From positions 11,803,929 through 11,867,928 of the forward strand of contig OX393565.1 of the NCBI GenBank assembly GCA_947652115.1: DNA of 64,000 nt, in the 5' to 3' direction. The DNA is from Blastomussa wellsi. Lineage: Eukaryota > Cnidaria > Anthozoa > Scleractinia > Plerogyridae. This document shows, piece by piece, positions 1-10,109 of this stretch. Position numbers and translations under genes: made by a program. A model generated the notes under the pieces. The model was not told the DNA's origin. It saw only the letters and a list, made by a program, of their open reading frames with translations, and did not search any database. Numbering within the stretch: the stretch's first letter is position 1; each line of letters starts with the position of its first letter.

Positions 1-1505
1 TTTTTTACCGCGTCTCTGCAGTTTTGCTGAAGCAAAGGCTTTGCGCAGAATAAACAGTTTTCCTGATTTTTTGCCGCTTCTTTGTGCTCTTTTTCTGACA
101 ATCTTTTCAGACAAAGAAAATCCACTTTTGCCTGTGCAAAGTAAAAACATTTTTTGTGGCTTTGGCCCAAATATCGGTCCTCTGTTTTGTTCCAAACAGG
201 TAAAGAGTCCAAGAATTTATCCTTTATAAGACTTTTGTTGCAAATATGGCAGTCAGTTTCTTTATTAAATTTTTCCCAGTCTTCTGCCGTCATAACAATC
301 GGCTTGGGTTCGGCCAAGCTTTCTCTTATTACAACCTCCTCCTACAGAATGTCACTTAGAAACGTTCGCACAGCATTTTCACACCGTAAACTTTTGACCC
401 TGTAACTTCGCCGTCGCTTCTAACAACCATGTACGAAAAGCCACATGCCTCGTGACATTCAGTCTTCTCCGTGTAGCCTTTTTGCTTGCTTTCTTGACCA
501 CGTTCGCAGCCAGGAATCTTTCTGACCAATGCCTCAAAGTCCGCATATATCACGTACGGCACCATCTGTTTGTGATGATTTTGGAAAGAAAGGGTGTTTT
601 TCCACTCTTCTGGCATCTCAATCCTTGTTGGCCTTCCGTTTACCCCCCTACAGTATTCTTTGTGTTTCTCGAGCAAGTCCAATCTTGAGAAACCCGTCAC
701 GCACAACATGCAAAAGTGTTTTCCATTGCTCTTTTTGGTCTGATCAAACAGCAAAGTGCCCTTCCGTTTTACATAACAATAGAGCTGTATTTCCCCCGAC
801 TCTATTAGCATCAGGCTTATTTGCTCCACATTTGCTTCTTTTCTGCTTAACCTGTGTACTATCACACAGTTGTTACCCAGCCAAAGACATTTATTGCGAG
901 GCCTTTGTTTTGCGCCTCAAGCTTGTCTATCTGCCTTACTGGTGTAGGGAAATTGATTCCTTGGTAGTTGATATCATCGTTAACCGGTATATTTGCTTGG
1001 TGTTGGTGGGTTTTTTGATGCAGGGAATAAAGCCGCTCTTAACTCCCACTTCAAACATTCGTTATCCCTGTTTTGTGATTTATGATTGCTTTCTTGTTTG
1101 CCAGATTGGCTGGAAGAGGCAAATAAGTTCCTCCGCGCAGTGGCTGATAGCGTGCGACATTCACGTACGCAATTATTATTCTTTCTGAACCCATCCTGAA
1201 CCAGCCGCTGATCAGGCCTCAATTTCTCCCTTCATTTTTTCAATGAATCTGTCGAACTCTATTTTTATTTGGCCCTCATCATCATGTTGTTCGAAAACGC
1301 GCGGTTCTTTTTCTCGAAAATAATGTTGCACGGTTTGTCTTTCATCGTTTCTTATAATTGAAAACTCTTCTTTTAGCTCAAAACTTACGTTCACGCTGTT
1401 TAACTCTTTGATTTCTCTTTCAACCACATTAGTAAACTTTACTTTGTTTTGTCTTGCGAAAGCAAGAAGGTCGTTATTGTTTACGTTTTCTGCGGATACA
1501 ACCAT
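1..1505 (-). pseudogene. Protein-primed DNA polymerase B relic, N-terminal part (Polinton/adintovirus type)
   Basis: Minus-strand reading pieces join in order into the N-terminal half of a large family-B polymerase as carried by Polinton/adintovirus-like elements. The first piece (1505-1212) is an acidic leader. The next (about 1140-980) holds the motif NRDNECLKW, and 865-356 has a C2H2-like CMLC...H...C motif followed by YVIYADFEALV, the exonuclease-I type D-x-E box. The last piece (about 375-1) carries a CHIC...H...C zinc cluster and a second CLFC pair. The frame breaks at least at 1212, between 980 and 865, and near 375, and there is an in-frame TAG at 342-344. The catalytic palm would lie left of position 1, outside the window. 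Family assignment is from motif recognition; a functional gene is excluded by the lesions. Confidence 0.78.
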
Positions 1506-1508
1506 TTT

Positions 1509-1676
1509 TCATAATCGAAACCACTCCCGAAAATAATTTCGGCGGGCTAATATGAAAAGGTCATCTATCTCGACCACGTCGGGTTCCAATGGTTGTGGCA
1601 GGTTTCTGTTTTCCTGCTCCGCAATCGGGCCGTAAAACATTTGCAACACTTCGGATGAAAACCTTGCGGCTGCCAT
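1509..1676 (-). CDS. Small 55-codon ORF upstream of the polymerase relic, unknown function
   Basis: An ATG at 1676 opens 55 codons ending in TGA at 1509-1511, a few bases before the ATG of the polymerase leader at 1505. The predicted peptide is acidic in its middle and ends in a basic-aromatic stretch (ARRNYFREW). Close tandem spacing on the same strand suggests it belonged to the same mobile element and may once have been part of the same transcript. I do not recognise a family. It could be the true N-terminus of the polymerase ORF separated by a stop. Confidence 0.35.
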   Translation of the reverse strand: MAAARFSSEVLQMFYGPIAEQENRNLPQPLEPDVVEIDDLFILARRNYFREWFRL

Positions 1677-1843
1677 TTTGGCGTATATACTTGTGCAGAT
1701 ATTTCTTCAATTGAAAAATAATTCTGACACAAATTCGTATATACCAGTGCATGTCAACAGGGAATATTTTATGTGGCACATCCGCTCGCTTGGCTTTGGG
1801 CACGCTCTTTTGTATACTTCTGTGTTTGCGTAATTATTTGCTT

Positions 1844-1965
1844 TCACACACAAGAAAGTACTGGTTCTTATGGCGCAGCAAGTTTGCAATTTGTTTTAAC
1901 TTATCACACACAAGATAGTACTGATTCTGGACACAGCAAGTTTGCAATTTGTTTTAACTTATCGC
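1844..1965. repeat. Two-copy direct repeat, about 62 bp
   Basis: Two adjacent imperfect copies share TCACACACAAGA, AGTACTG and a common block AGCAAGTTTGCAATTTGTTT. The second copy differs by several substitutions. No coding frame is evident across them. Confidence 0.75.
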
Positions 1966-2201
1966 TGGAAGCCGTTCTAAATAGCAATACCCGAATCAGC
2001 TCTGATTATGACAACGCCAGTATTCACTGAATAACAATTCAGGTCACGCTTGCCGTATCCAAAACTCTTTTGTTTGTTATTGTAAGCAGCTTCTATTGTT
2101 TTCAAGACAACGTCATTGTTTCAATTGTTGAGTCTTTTGTTTAGGGCTAGGGTATCAAACCAATCACATTTTATCGTGTTACCCTCACCATTCTTGAGAG
2201 C

Positions 2202-2350
2202 TAACCGCATAACCGCAGTGCTTAGTAGGCTAACCGGAATGCAAAAGTAGGCTAACCGGATTGCTTAATAGGCTAACCGCAGTGCTCAGTAGGCTAACCG
2301 GATTGCTTAGTAGGCTAACCGCAGTGTTATAATAGGCTAACCAGGGTGAT
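2202..2350. repeat. 21-bp tandem repeat, about six units
   Basis: The unit TAGGCTAACCGGATTGCTTAG alternates with a variant reading TAGGCTAACCGCAGTGCTCAG, so the higher-order period is about 42 bp. The last unit is one base longer. The surrounding sequence (1970-2690) shows no gene that I can support. Confidence 0.85.
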
Positions 2351-2861
2351 TTTGTAGTCCAATTTAGCTAACCAAACTCGTTCCCAGTGCATTCCGAGCC
2401 CGGAGCCATTCCTGCAATTAAGCGCTACTTCGTATTTTGGGGAGAAAAATCGAACCTGAGCAGAATTGTGCAAAAACGTACGCTCAGTTAACGTGCTGTA
2501 AGTTCTTTTACCACCACAGAAGTTGGTGAATCGTTTGCGAAGAGAAGAAAGCTGTGGAACAACAAGATTTGATCAAAGCGATTTATCGAACTGTCGATTT
2601 GATCTTTCTTGAAAATTGACTCGATCAGAGCCTGTTTTCATTTTTTCCACCTCGCACATTGCCTCGACAACTTGTTGTGTTATCCGTCTGACCTCGTTCT
2701 GCCAAACGGGCTGTGTTTACCGTATGCAACTGTCCTGAATCTTGGTATTATGAAGTCTGAATTTCTTAAATTATAATGAGTACTTGAGAAAACGAATAAG
2801 TTCGTGAAATACGGGAGCGCCAAACCGTTTTTGACTTTAAACATCATAATTGCTATGTCCT

Positions 2862-2942
2862 CATTCTCGTCCCCAGAGCCACTTGTTCCTCGTGCCCCAG
2901 GCCCAGCCGGCTAAGAGGGACAAGTGGCTTTGGGGACGAGTA
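2862..2942. mobile_element. 81-bp MITE with 11-bp target duplication
   Basis: Terminal inverted repeats of about 20 bp (CTCGTCCCCAGAGCCACTTG and its near-complement at the other end) enclose a short GC-rich core. Both sides carry the same 11 bp, TGCTATGTCCT, at 2851-2861 and 2943-2953. Removing the insert and one duplicate restores the LINE reading frame. No coding capacity; superfamily not assigned. Confidence 0.8.
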
Positions 2943-3113
2943 TGCTATGTCCTGTAGTCTTCGCGTATATAGTGTAGGCAGCCTCGCTCTTTGCAAGAGT
3001 TCTTCATACGATGATACATTATCACAGTAGACAGCGCGTAACGCTCTTTCTTGGATTCGTTCTAATTTTCTGGTATCGGAAGCACGACAAAAATGCCAGA
3101 CCGTCTGACAATA

Positions 3114-3119
3114 TGTAAG
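3114..3119. repeat. Polinton target-site duplication, left copy (TGTAAG)
   Basis: TGTAAG directly precedes the AGTAGTT terminus and recurs at 12232-12237 directly after the opposite terminus. Polintons generate 6-bp duplications. Confidence 0.88.
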
Positions 3120-3535
3120 AGTAGTTAAGGTGGCTTACTTAGTCGGTAACCAATCACAGAGCAGCTTAGAGCACACGTGACTCGTCTCGACCAATCAGAA
3201 AGCGTCTCACGAAATTACCCATGAGCAATTCTTGTTAGCGGTCGTAGTGTCCATATTTGGAATCCAAGATGGCTGCGCCCACGAGTGGAAAACTGCGCCC
3301 CAGTCCTCGACAGAGGATCTGGACCCGTCTCACGGATTTTCAGGGCTAACCCTAATCGATATAAATCGACAAAAGGATGACATCACTGCGTAGACGCGTG
3401 GAGCGTAGAGGTTGTGACTGGAAGGGGCCATGTTGTAAAAAGGAAGAATGTTTTGGATCGCATCAATAAATAGGTGGATGTGGCCTCGATCTTGAACTGA
3501 CCAATCAGCGACTAGGTTACGTCATCGTGGCTTTC
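3120..3535. repeat. Polinton terminal inverted repeat, left
   Basis: About 416 bp, starting AGTAGTTAAGGTGGCTTACT and ending near GTGGCTTTC. It is the reverse complement of 11822-12231 at roughly 80-90 percent by eye. Each copy has several CCAAT-like motifs (CCAATCA) and a TATA-like AATAAATAG, so promoter activity is possible but unproven. Confidence 0.9.
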
Positions 3536-3731
3536 TGGTCCCCCACTCCACAAGGGAGCGTATTATTTTCCAGTCCCTTCGCTAGATGGGGCACTCCTCG
3601 GGGATTGGTTACCCGCAACTCGTGTTGGGATCCCTGACCTAGCAAAAAGAGTGGAAAAGGGTATCATCGGGGTGCCACCCCGACTCGTTGTAGCCGGAAG
3701 TATTTACAAAACGCAACGATATTTACAATAT

Positions 3732-5385
3732 TTACAAATTGCAAAGGAGCTCGGCCATCTCCACGTCGTTTTCGTCCAAGTCCTGCTTGTATCCGTACGG
3801 GTAGGACGTGAAGGTTTCTGAGTCTACCACTCTCTTATCAAAGACCAGGAAGTACTGTTTGGTTCGTGGTGATACTTTTAGACGTTTCGTGGCGGGGTCT
3901 CTTGTCAAAAAGTGTGGGTTTACGACATTTACGTCTCTGCGATCTGTTCTGGGATCCGTTAGTTCCTGTAACAGGTTTCTTTTAAGGATCGAGAAGTTTA
4001 GTTCTGCCGAACCATGTACGGATTTCAAGGAAAACCCTCGCACCTTGCAGTATACTTGACCTTGATCAGACACGAAACCGTAGTTTTTGGGACCACCCGA
4101 CACGAACTCTGTGATGTAGTCGTCTGGGCGTCTATGGTCTTCCAGCTCGTCTGTCATGTCTCCTAGGTAGTCACCCACGGGAATGTCAACGAGACCTGGT
4201 TTCCACTTGTACACCACAGAGTCCGTGTCGAAGTAGATGACTTGGGTGGTGAGCTTCTCTAGGTACGAGTACAGTTTTAGGCGTGCCCAACAGGTGGTGA
4301 AGGCTGCCACGAACACGTTTCTCTTCCCATTGTTGATTTGGTTCGAAGAGATGTTAGAGTAAACTACTTCCAACAACTCGTCGTTGTAGATGCGGAACTG
4401 GTGAATGTTCCGCAGAGGATTGGAGACGGCTTCGAAGAGGGAGGCTGCTGTGGAGATGGCAACGGTGGTGGGTTTGTCTAGGTTTTCCCCGAATTTGCCC
4501 CAGAACGAGTTCAGCATGAGTTTGGCAGTGGCCTTTCTACCCGGGTTCTTGGTTATTAGGGTAGGGTCCAACGAGATACCCTCGTGCTCCTCGTAGTTGG
4601 CTACGTCCTGTTGCTGTTGTTGTGGAGTAGTGACACCATGAGGATATCCCGCCGATTCTTGCTTGGCCTTTAACCAGGTGTTCACGTGGTTGGCAACAAC
4701 CCCGTCTTGCGTTGTTCTGAGGGAAAATGCCATACCTCGTGGATAGTGATTATGGTGTAACCCATCTCTACGGCTTTTACGAGCTCGGGCGTACACCACG
4801 TACCCGTGAGCATGCGTTCCTCGTCTGTGTGAGGGCAAACGCAAGAACGTTCCACGAACGGTTTGGGCATTTCCGTCTCCACGCAGGAACGGCATAGAGG
4901 AAAGACCAGCTTTCCACCGCAACGGTACGGCAACACGGGATGAAAAAGCTCGTACGGTGGGTGTACGGTGACTTTTGCCATGCCGAAGTAATGGTGAATG
5001 TCTTGGTCCTCCGAGTGAGTGGTGACGGTTGGGTGTCCGACAGGATACTCGGCGTACTTGTTTACCCAAGGGTAGAGTTACGTGACGTCCACGTACTTGA
5101 TGAGTTCCCCTTGGGTCTTGTCCACACACGAGTAAAGGGTGACGGCATTGGTGCGTCCTCCGAAGAACGAAGCATTCGCTCTCAATCTGTGTTCTTGCCA
5201 CGCCAACCACTTGAGAGCCTTGATGGATTGGTTGGAGGTCGCACCATGCCAACCGCGAGAAGGTTCTACCGCGATTGTGTTCTTGGGAAGCTGTGTTTTC
5301 CTCCAGTAGCGATTTCATGCGGAGGCGATGGTGATACACTTCTCCATAGGATTAAACTCTGCCTTCTCTTGTTGAACTCAGCCAA
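3732..5385 (-). pseudogene. polB: Protein-primed DNA polymerase B, C-terminal part (Polinton polB)
   Basis: Read leftward from about 5385, the frame shows an EFNPMEKC block, FFGGRTNA, the motif A region YVDVT-stop-LYP, a CRSC...C zinc-like cluster, GYTIITIHEVW, then KLMLNSFWGKFGE (motif B), YFDTDSVVY (motif C with both aspartates) and GFSLKS, ending at 3732. This is the palm/thumb of a protein-primed replicase that copies the linear element from a terminal protein. Lesions: TGA at 5315-5317, TAA at 5078-5080 inside motif A, and a frameshift near 4690-4710. The exonuclease domain is absent because sequence jumps into the integrase tail at about 5380-5398. The long open frame in the first third of this interval is out of phase with the polymerase and should not be read as protein. 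Confidence 0.88.
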
Positions 5386-5397
5386 CCAAGAAGCTGT

Positions 5398-5787
5398 GTG
5401 GAACGTGTTGTACGCAAAGAGCTCGAAAGAGAAGAAGAAAAAAGACGTCACGGCGAATTCAAAGCGGGCGACAAGGTACCTCTCAACATGAAATTTCGTC
5501 CTTTTCAGAAAGGTTACTTGCCCGGATGGAGGGAGGAAGTGTTCGTGGTGCGCCGAGTGAAGCCGGGACCTCCTCTGACCGCTTACAAGTTGGATGAATA
5601 CGACGGCACTCCTCTGAAAGGCACGTTTTACAAGCAGGATTTGCAAAAAGTGTCCGTGGGAGACGACAACCTGTTCAGGGAGGAAAAGATTCTGAAACGT
5701 AAAGGTACAAAAGTCCTGGTGCGTTGGAAAGGTTGGCCAATCAAATACGATAGCTGGATCGACAAGAAAGCCCTGGTGACACCATGA
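5398..5787 (+). pseudogene. Polinton integrase, C-terminal tail with chromodomain-like region
   Basis: About 130 codons survive: a charged helix, the block GDKVPLNMKFRPF, an SH3-like stretch around VRRVKPGPP and YKLDEYDG, and a C-terminal FREEKILKRKGTKVLVRWKG segment of chromodomain type. This matches the C-terminus of Polinton retroviral-type integrases. The zinc-binding and DDE catalytic core, normally some 250 residues, is missing because the deletion junction lies just upstream. No start can be assigned. The stop TGA (5785-5787) overlaps the next ATG as ATGA. Confidence 0.8.
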
Positions 5788-6439
5788 AAGACTTTTACGT
5801 CAAGTTGACGAGCGGTTCGAATCGGTTCGAATTTCCGGACAACCGAGCAAACCGTTTTAAGAACAGACTACCGTACCTGATGCAGTTCAAGGAACCCGGT
5901 TGGAAAGTGGGCATGATGGACATTCACGTGCCCAAAGCGCCCCGTAGACTGGACATGAAAGATCCCTTCTTGTTCCGTTTCGAGTGGCACTTGAAGTACG
6001 GCAACGGAACTTACGCCGATGTCGACGCCACGACGTTGGATATCACGTGTGACGATCTGGAACGGCTGCACCCCAACATCACCAACGGTACCCAACTCGT
6101 GCAAGCCGTGAGACGTCTCTACTACAAGACGTTGCAAGACATCGACGTGGCGGACGCCGACCTGGGAGGAGACGGGGGAGACAAATTTTACACCCGACTC
6201 GTGTCCGACCAAGATGAATGGACAGCAGTGTTCGTGGGATTTCAATTGGCCTGAGACATGGGATGGATCGAGGTGACGGGTCCGCCCGATGCCACCGACA
6301 TTGTGGAAGGCAACGACGAATTTTACAAAGTGGATTACCTTGGACCGACCTGGTGAAACAACTACAGCGACAGTATCCTATAAAAAAGCGACGTCAACGA
6401 AGAGGTACCTTCATTCCCAGACGTAGACGCAAACGATGA
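5784..6439 (+). pseudogene. Putative Polinton minor capsid (penton-like) protein
   Basis: The ATG at 5784 overlaps the integrase stop. The frame runs to a TGA at 6252-6254, then stays open in phase through GWIEVTGPPD and DYLGPTW. After one frameshift near 6345 it ends in a strongly basic tail (IKKRRQRRG...RRRRKR) with TGA at 6437-6439, again overlapping the major capsid ATG as ATGA. The original protein was therefore about 215 residues. Opening MKDFYVKLTS and the beta-rich, position next to the major capsid gene fit the single-jelly-roll minor capsid of Polintons. I infer the function from position and composition, not from a catalytic motif. Two lesions make this copy non-functional. Confidence 0.6.
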
Positions 6440-7811
6440 CAGATCTCGTGCCTCTGACCGGATCGGCGGGCGTGTCCAATCCGAAATTGGATCTGTTCCG
6501 CGTCCCACCCACCGATGTCAGCATCTCCAGTTTCCGCATGGTGCCAATCCAGACCTTTACCACGGGGATCAACCCCGTGGACTTTCAGTTCGATCCGCAA
6601 GAAGATTACATCGATTTGAGTTGCAGTTACTTCAAAGTGGAATTGAGGTTGAAGAAAGTAACGGACGGTACCAATTACGCAGCGTCAGACAACGTGTTTC
6701 CCGTCAACAACTTGGCGCACACCTTGTTCAAACAGATCAACGTCAAACTCAACGGAACCTTGATCAGCCCTCAGACCGACACGTACCATTACAAGGCCAA
6801 CCTCGAAACGTTGCTGAACCACGACAGAGACGACGGCGACACCATCTTGAAACCTCAAGGCTGGTACAACGGCATCGACTGTCCCAACACGTTGACGGCC
6901 AACAACCTGGACCATCCCACGCCTCACGCTGCCTTCGAGGCTCTGTCGGCCACTCAACAAGAAACCGTGAAAGCCATGAAAGCCGAAAGAGCCAAGTACC
7001 TGGGGTGTGCCGTGCACGTGTTGCGCTTCACGCCCCACATCGAAGTGTTTCACATGGACAAAGTCTTGGTGCCAGGCGTGCAACTCCAGATCCAGATGTA
7101 CTTCAACAGCCCAGATCTGTTCACCACGGGTGTCGCAGGAGAAGATGCGGCTAGACTCACCAGCCAAGACGTCAAAGTCAGAGTGTACCTCTGTCAACTG
7201 AGACTCAATCCCTCCGTGTACTTGGAATTGGAAAACAAGCAGAGAACGACCAGGAAACCCGTCAGCTACACCACCGTGAGAGGCGAAATCAGGACCTACA
7301 ACATGCAAGGCAACCAACAACGCTTCGAGATCAACAACCTGTTTCAAGGCAGAATACCGAACCGCTTGGTGGTGGGTATGGTGTCGACGGCGGCTTTCAC
7401 AGGCATGTTGGCCACCAATCCCTTCAATTTCCAGAAATTCGGTTTGGGCACCATTCGACAAGAGTACCCGTACGAGACGTTGGAACTGGAGCACGACGAC
7501 GGCAGCAAGGATCTGAGAGGATACTTCAGGTTCCTACAAGCCACAGGGTGTCTGTGCCGAAAGGAAGGAAACATGGTGAGGAGCGTGGAATGGAGACAAG
7601 GCAGGAACAGCACGCTGTTCGTATTTGACAATGCAGCCAACGGGTGGACAGTCCCGTGTTGAATCCTAAACAGAGCGGAGAGGTGCAGCTGGTCCTGAAT
7701 TTTGGTGCCAATCCAGGAGTCAACATCACCGTCGTGGTGTACGGCGAATTCGAAAACCTGTTAGAAGTCGACGCCAACAAAGCCGTCCTGTACAACGTGT
7801 ACGAACGCTGA
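6436..7811 (+). pseudogene. Polinton major capsid protein (double jelly-roll type)
   Basis: A 408-codon frame from ATG 6436 contains the blocks FTTGINPVDFQ, LIQINVKLNG-like KQINVKLNGTL, DTYHYKANLETLL, and later IDCPNTL, GVQLQIQMYFN and FNFQKFGLG. This is the major capsid family of Polintons, often annotated in animal genomes after C. elegans F54H12.2. A frameshift near 7645-7655 causes early termination at 7662. The correct C-terminus (about 50 codons including NPKQSGEVQLVL and VVVYGEFEN) continues in another frame to TGA 7809-7811. That stop overlaps the protease start as TGATG. It would form the icosahedral shell. Apart from that single indel the frame is preserved. Confidence 0.87.
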
Positions 7812-8382
7812 TGGAACGTGTGGCCTTGAACAACGTGCAGTTGGACCATTGGGCACAAGCAGACCCCGTGTTGAAACCGCATTTCCACGGGACCGTGGCG
7901 TGCGACAAATTACCGCCGATCCCTCGTAAAGATGTGCCTAGGGGTTACATCGTCAACACGGATCCGTCCGACTTACCGGGTTGCCATTGGATCTCCCTGT
8001 GGACCGACTGCAACTTGTGCGAGGTGATGGACAGTTACGCGTTACCTTTGGAGGTGTACCAGACCACAGGACCGTTGCAAGCGTGGTTAAAGAAACATTG
8101 GAAGTACGCGATCCGCAACGGAGTTTACAGTCGCTGTTCAGCAAGAGTTGCGGCGACTACGCCCTGTTGTATTTGAGTTCGAAAGCCAGAAACGAAAGCA
8201 TGCAATACTTTGTAAATCGATTCTCCAAACACGATTACGCGGCAAACGACCACAAAGAAGGACAGATGTTACGAGAAAAAATAGTAAGAGCATTAGGATG
8301 GCACGACGTTTGTAAACGACCTCACGTTCAGAACACCGTGCGATCTCACGGCGGTGTAAATCACTTGTTTTGCGAATGTTAA
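7811..8382 (+). pseudogene. Adenain-like cysteine protease (capsid maturation)
   Basis: ATG 7811 overlaps the capsid stop. Blocks in order are RGYIVNTDPSDLPG, CHWISLW (catalytic His), EVMDSYA (Asp) and, after a frameshift near 8125, SKSCGDYALLYL (catalytic Cys) and HDYAANDHKEGQ. Order His-Asp-Cys and the spacing match the Ulp1/adenovirus protease family used by Polintons to process virion proteins. Total length about 190 codons is normal. All three catalytic residues survive; only one indel breaks the frame. The TAA stop overlaps an AATAAA hexamer at 8381-8386. Confidence 0.83.
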
Positions 8383-8423
8383 TAAAGACGTGTGAAAACG
8401 ATACCTGTAGTCACTCTGTACCC

Positions 8424-8758
8424 ATGGATCGAGGAGAAGCGTTTACCTTCAACTGTCCGTCAGCATCTTGATCGTAGGACCGTCGGGCTGCGGTAAGACG
8501 GTCTTCACTTCCAAACTCTTGGCGGAAAACGCCGACTTGTTCGGGTCGTCTCCCAAGGTCGTACGATACTTTTACCGCGCGTGGCAGGACAAATTTGAGG
8601 AAATGCAGCGGAAAGGCATAAAATTCAACGAAGGCATTCCAGACACGAACGATTTGAAAAAGTGGTTTCCGAAAGGAGGCGTACTGGTGATGGACGATTT
8701 GATGGACGAAGGACGAAGGAAGTACGACTACGGTTGGCGTTTCTCTCTTTCTTCTTGA
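8424..8758 (+). pseudogene. Packaging ATPase of FtsK/HerA (A32-like) type, truncated
   Basis: The ATG at 8424 gives MDRGEAFTFNCPSA, then a -1 shift near 8465 leads into LIVGPSGCGKT (Walker A) and, about 70 residues later, GGVLVMDDLMDEG (Walker B). These are diagnostic of the genome-packaging ATPase of Polintons and large DNA viruses. After the Walker B box the sequence changes character and stops at 8758, about 110 codons short of the family norm, so sensor and arginine-finger regions are lost. Loss of the C-terminal half argues for a second internal deletion around 8710-8760. Confidence 0.8.
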
Positions 8759-8759
8759 A

Positions 8760-8895
8760 GAAAAAGACACCACCATCCGTGGTTCGTATTAGGAGGCGTC
8801 GTAGAGGTGTGTTCGTAGGTTGTTTAAGTAACGACAAACGAAGAGATTGGACGTACTTTCATCACGTTCCTGCCCGCGACCTAGACTTTTTGTGA
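8760..8895 (+). pseudogene. Tail of a basic Polinton ORF ending in a TGATG overlap
   Basis: In the frame ending at TGA 8893-8895 there is a coherent tail: KKKTPPSVVRIRRRRRG, CLSNDKRRDW, YFHHVPARDLDF. Its beginning is unclear because it lies beside the ATPase truncation; it may be the remnant C-terminus of the ATPase or of a separate small protein. The stop overlaps the following ATG (8895). Confidence 0.35.
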
Positions 8896-9585
8896 TGCAG
8901 CTACGCGACATTTCGTGGTGCAGGTTCGTGCACCGATGCAGGCGACACTTGAGAAAGATGAAGCCCGACGACATGGATCGCGACGCGACGACGCGATTGG
9001 TGACGACGTGTAAGACGTGGGAGGACGTGGACGATCTGGTACGAGCATATAACGAGACTTACTTCAGAGAATTGATTCAGTCGTTACGCGATGAGCAGCG
9101 TTACCTTCGGGCCCTCATCCCATCGACACCCTCGATTTGGATCGACTGGATCCGTCTGCAGTGGATCGTCAACAGTTGCAAGCCATGGACGACATACAAG
9201 ACCAAGACATCATGGCTGCCTTGAGTCCCGCACACGTGGACGAGATGATGCAAAACGCCTACGGCACGCCTGGCGTAGGTTCTCCACCTACACCCGTTTT
9301 CTCCACTTCTTCTCCTGCAGGCGTAGGTACACGACCACCCGCGAGACCCACGGTCCCGCAAAAGAGCCCGCGCAGGCGTCTTCCCTCGAGTAGCAGCAGT
9401 AGCAGCAGCGGCAGCCCTCAAAGACCGACGAGAAGCGACAATTACAAATGTTGTTAAACGATCAAGGTCAATCAGCAGCTGGACGACGCATCGCTGGTAT
9501 CACGACCACCAACACCATCACCACGACCTACAAAGACGGAGGCAGACCGAGCGTGCGACGCAGTTCTACGCGAGTGAGCGATTGA
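8895..9585 (+). pseudogene. Polinton accessory ORF, unknown function, two frameshifts
   Basis: ATG 8895 starts a helical, charged segment (CKTWEDVDDLVRAYNETYF, SLRDEQRYLRAL). After a shift near 9115 the frame continues with LDPSAVDRQQL and DIQDQDIMAALSP, then a Pro/Ser-rich linker with a serine run. After a second shift near 9420 it ends with LLNDQGQSAAGRRIAG and a Thr-rich ITTTNTITTTYKDGG tail, stop 9583-9585. The three pieces are collinear and each reads well only in its own frame, so I treat them as one decayed gene of about 230 codons. Position between ATPase and small basic genes suggests a virion protein; no family recognised. Confidence 0.5.
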
Positions 9586-9586
9586 G

Positions 9587-9793
9587 ATGGAACGACAGGT
9601 GGCTCTCTTGGACAGGACCCATGCCAAGTGCCCCTTGGACGGACTCTTTGCGTTTTACCATCGTCAATGGTTGTGTCATCGTCAGATGTTTTACCATTTC
9701 AAGTGGTGTCACCATCACCGATTTCACACCGCCCGTGTCCGACAAGTGCATGCGAGACTACGAGAAAACATTTCGTTACGATCATGTGGATAA
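9587..9793 (+). CDS. Small His/Arg-rich ORF, 68 codons, unknown
   Basis: ATG 9587 follows the previous stop by one base. The peptide has a CPLDGLFAFYHRQW start and a His-rich middle. The alternative frame over the same interval, ending at about 9815, also reads plausibly (VSDKCMRDYEKTFRYD), so which frame was coding is uncertain. No family recognised. Confidence 0.3.
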   Translation: MERQVALLDRTHAKCPLDGLFAFYHRQWLCHRQMFYHFKWCHHHRFHTARVRQVHARLRENISLRSCG

Positions 9794-9830
9794 AAGTGAG
9801 AGCAGGACGGTGTAAGAATTAGTGTCAGTA

Positions 9831-10109
9831 ATGAAGGGGAGACGAACAGGTCGTGGTAGAAGAACGCGAAAGAGACAAAAAGGAGGACTCTTTTCCCTGG
9901 TTGCACTCATTCCAGCTTTGGTTGCCGGAGGAAAGGCCATAGTAGCGTGTGCTCTGTCCGGAGCCGCAGGGTACGGTGCGAAAAAAGGATTGGAAGCGTT
10001 AGAAAGAAGAAGAAGAAAACGAAAAGCCCCCTCGCGGTCACAATTGAATTCCGCAGTCAAGAAACAAGCAAAAGTCATCTCGCGTATTGTAAAAGGCTTT
10101 GCGGGATGA
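9831..10109 (+). CDS. Small basic membrane-active-looking protein (92 aa)
   Basis: I choose ATG 9831. The peptide has an Arg/Lys-rich N-terminus (RRTGRGRRTRKRQKGG), a hydrophobic glycine/alanine-rich stretch of about 30 residues (LFSLVALIPALVAGG...), and a basic C-terminus (ERRRRKRKAPSRSQ). This architecture resembles the small virion peptides of adenoviruses and adintoviruses that bind DNA or perturb membranes, but that is an architectural comparison only. The stop TGA overlaps the next ATG as ATGA at 10106-10109. The frame is intact. Confidence 0.55.
   Translation: MKGRRTGRGRRTRKRQKGGLFSLVALIPALVAGGKAIVACALSGAAGYGAKKGLEALERRRRKRKAPSRSQLNSAVKKQAKVISRIVKGFAG

Larger units (their letters stand above)
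2690..3119 (-). pseudogene. LINE reverse transcriptase, C-terminal part (left half of a split ORF)
   Basis: Read on the minus strand from 3119, the sequence continues the LINE reverse-transcriptase frame that stops at 12232 on the other side of the Polinton. It opens directly with YCQTVWHFC, then a KLERIQERALR block and, beyond a small MITE, MMFKVKNGLA and LRNSDFIIPRF, ending in a stop near 2690. This block order is typical of the region downstream of the polymerase palm in cnidarian CR1/L2-like elements. The frame is clean across the Polinton junction once one copy of the 6-bp duplication is discounted. It is a dead 3' fragment: split by 9 kb and interrupted by the 81-bp MITE. Confidence 0.8.

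Noticed and set aside
529..1188. 219-codon plus frame
   Set aside because: Antisense shadow of the polymerase relic on minus.
4750..5339. First third of the 535-codon minus frame in the Polinton
   Set aside because: Out of phase with the polymerase; the polymerase motifs lie in another frame until the shift near 4700.
6685..7494. 269-codon minus frame
   Set aside because: Antisense shadow of the major capsid gene, favoured by its GC-rich third positions.
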